A stretch of 6,978 nt of DNA from CAZGMJ01 sp964526785 (lineage in GTDB: Bacteria; Planctomycetota; Phycisphaerae; Sedimentisphaerales; Anaerobacaceae), in assembly GCA_964526785.1 (NCBI GenBank), contig CAZGMJ010000125.1:1-6978 (forward strand), given 5' to 3'. Under the pieces are notes generated by a model. The model did no database searches. It saw only the letters and a list, made by a program, of their open reading frames with translations, and was not told the DNA's origin. A program made the position numbers and the translations under genes. Position 1 is the first letter of the stretch, and each line of letters begins with the position of its first letter. Below, piece by piece: positions 6,345 through 6,978 of the stretch.

Positions 6345-6590
6345 CGCGGCCAGGGGCCGCGATTGAGGTGTTTTGTTTTGACAGGATTGACAAGATGAAC
6401 AAGATTGCGGAGGAGGTTATGCGGTGGAATGGGTCGGCCGGGTGTTCGCTACAGCAGTCTCCTTTCGGTGCAAGCATCTCTCGGAGCCTGCCTTTGCGTC
6501 CACTGTGTTGCTGCGCATCACGGGATTGGCCGACCCGCCGGGGCGCGTCTATAGGTGCCAGTTCGGTCGCTATAGTCGATTTACAGGATA
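6345..6590. repeat. Long direct repeat, copy B
   Basis: 246 bp, in the same orientation as copy A and offset from it by 351-354 bp. The terminal hairpin (6345-6361), the 9-mer triplet (6380-6406), the arms GGGTCGGCC (6431-6439) and GGCCGACCC (6528-6536), both CTATAG sites and the final AGGATA are all kept. The T8 run of copy A is here T4-G-T4. Divergence clusters between the 9-mers and the first arm, and in the loop between the arms. Confidence 0.88.
6380..6406. repeat. Three tandem 9-mers in copy B
   Basis: GACAGGATT, GACAAGATG and AACAAGATT are head to tail in the same place as in copy A. The first two units are identical between copies, and the third differs at two bases. Confidence 0.7.
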
Positions 6591-6648
6591 AAGCAGACGC
6601 AGCGGCCCTGGGGAGGACGTGGGTACTTACGGCGTCGGGGGAGGGCAT

Positions 6649-6690
6649 AGAAAAGGGGGTGCGGTTAGTGACAGAGTCGGGGCGGAGGGG
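6649..6690. repeat. G-rich mosaic repeat, first occurrence
   Basis: Two modules adjoin. Module 1 (6649-6671) begins AGAAAAGGGG and ends TAGTGA. Module 2 (6668-6690) begins GTGACAGAGTCGGG and ends GGAGGGG. Both recur at 6871-6918 with one or two base changes each, but in the opposite order, as expected for remnants of a tandem array with a unit of about 45 bp. Confidence 0.65.
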
Positions 6691-6727
6691 TAATTCGCGC
6701 TGCGTGGGCAAGGGCGTGTTCGGGTGG

Positions 6728-6766
6728 CAGATGTCTCGGCTCCACTTCGTTCCGCTCGACATGACA
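6728..6766. repeat. Dispersed-type intergenic repeat (HVERSE-like)
   Basis: Bases ATGTC (6731-6735) and GACAT (6758-6762) bracket a core that contains CCACTTCGTTCCGCTC. On the minus strand it reads as CHVERNEVEPRHL, very close to the spurious peptides that I recall being predicted over dispersed intergenic repeats in unrelated bacterial genomes. I therefore call it a repeat, not a gene. Confidence 0.45.
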
Positions 6767-6823
6767 ACGGAGTGGATGTGGTGGCGGATGTATGGGGGGC
6801 CGTTGGTTCTGTGCGGAGGGTGG

Positions 6824-6868
6824 TGAGCCCCTGAATTGATCCGGGATCGGGGTCGAGGACATGGCTCA
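6824..6868. repeat. Nested imperfect palindrome
   Basis: Outer arms TGAGCC (6824-6829) and GGCTCA (6863-6868) enclose two further pairings: CCCC (6828-6831, overlapping the outer arm by two bases) with GGGG (6849-6852), and GATCC (6838-6842) with GGATC (6844-6848). The minus strand translates as CHPEPCPRPRS, again like the spurious peptides of dispersed repeats. It directly precedes the second G-rich module. Confidence 0.45.
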
Positions 6869-6870
6869 GG

Positions 6871-6918
6871 GTGACAGAGTCGGGTCGGAGGGTAGAGAAA
6901 AGGGGATGCGGGTAGTGA
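6871..6918. repeat. G-rich mosaic repeat, second occurrence
   Basis: Module 2 comes first (6871-6892, 21 of 22 bases matching), then module 1 (6896-6918, 21 of 23 bases matching). The order is reversed relative to 6649-6690. G-runs at 6882, 6890, 6902 and 6910 have loops of 5, 9 and 4 nt. Confidence 0.65.
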
Positions 6919-6939
6919 GAGGTGTATACCCCTACCCAT

Positions 6940-6949
6940 TGTCTAGACA
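6940..6949. other. 10-bp perfect palindrome TGTCTAGACA
   Basis: A symmetrical site near the right edge, flanked by ACCC (6934-6937) and GGGT (6956-6959), which could extend it as a stem, followed by TTGTTTTAAGG. It could be a protein-binding site or a weak plus-strand terminator. No gene is in view to connect it with. Confidence 0.25.
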
Positions 6950-6978
6950 GAAAACGGGTTGTTTTAAGGTGGATTCAT

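Larger units (their letters stand above)
5769..6978. other. Gene-free repeat region of about 1.2 kb
   Basis: Open frames on both strands here run through repeats, lack placed ribosome sites and have low-complexity translations. The two copies of the long repeat do not keep the same frame open, so I call no gene. The region holds the 234-aa gene leader, two long repeat copies, a 108-bp unique spacer between them (6237-6344) in which I see nothing definite, and a G-rich mosaic of short repeats and palindromes to the right. The plus strand is markedly G-rich from about 6600 to 6925. Confidence 0.75.

Noticed and set aside
5994..6590. CRISPR array or insertion sequence
   Set aside because: There are only two long repeats with one 108-bp spacer, no regular short repeat-spacer pattern, no cas genes, no transposase and no terminal inverted repeats bounding a coding region.
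6251..6826. 191-codon plus-strand frame over copy B
   Set aside because: It has no family resemblance, lies on repeat DNA, and the corresponding frame in copy A is interrupted.
6247..6939. 230-codon minus-strand frame over the repeat region
   Set aside because: It runs through copy B and the G-rich repeats, copy A does not keep the same frame, and the peptide consists of repeat-derived strings such as ILFILSILSK.

Overview
The window looks like chromosomal DNA from a GC-rich bacterium, most likely a planctomycete of the Phycisphaerae/Sedimentisphaerales type. This is an inference from protein character: a divergent ECF sigma factor paired with a membrane-anchored LolA-like protein, and a small protein of the NRRNA-KSTGPKTPEGK family, both of which I associate with that group. 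No rRNA or other marker gene is present to confirm it.

All five convincing genes are on the minus strand, so transcription runs from right to left. In that order they are: an uncharacterised 234-aa basic protein (5064-5768); purC, SAICAR synthetase (3944-4834); an MFS exporter of the fosmidomycin-resistance (FSR) type (2725-3942), whose GTG start is 1 nt past the purC stop; a 326-nt hairpin-rich intergenic stretch; an ECF-like sigma factor (1868-2398); and a 569-aa single-pass membrane protein with a short cytoplasmic N-terminus and a large extracytoplasmic part (154-1863). The last gene starts 4 nt after the sigma stop and has its Shine-Dalgarno sequence inside the sigma gene. There are thus two tight two-gene units: purC plus exporter, and sigma factor plus probable anti-sigma/sensor. 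The gene at 5064-5768 has its own leader and a 229-nt gap before purC.

The right end (about 5769-6978, 1.2 kb) has no credible gene and is made of repeats. Two diverged copies of a roughly 245-bp element (5994-6236 and 6345-6590, about 87% identical by hand alignment) share a terminal hairpin, three tandem 9-mers and a widely spaced perfect inverted repeat. Beyond them lies a G-rich mosaic of shorter repeats and imperfect palindromes of the kind that often yields spurious ORFs in bacterial intergenic DNA. Nothing here is a defence locus, CRISPR array, insertion sequence or RNA gene that I can recognise. The most interesting items are the paired repeat element beside the uncharacterised basic protein, and the sigma/membrane-sensor pair, in which an anti-sigma-like anchor and a LolA/RseB-like sensor may be fused in one chain.
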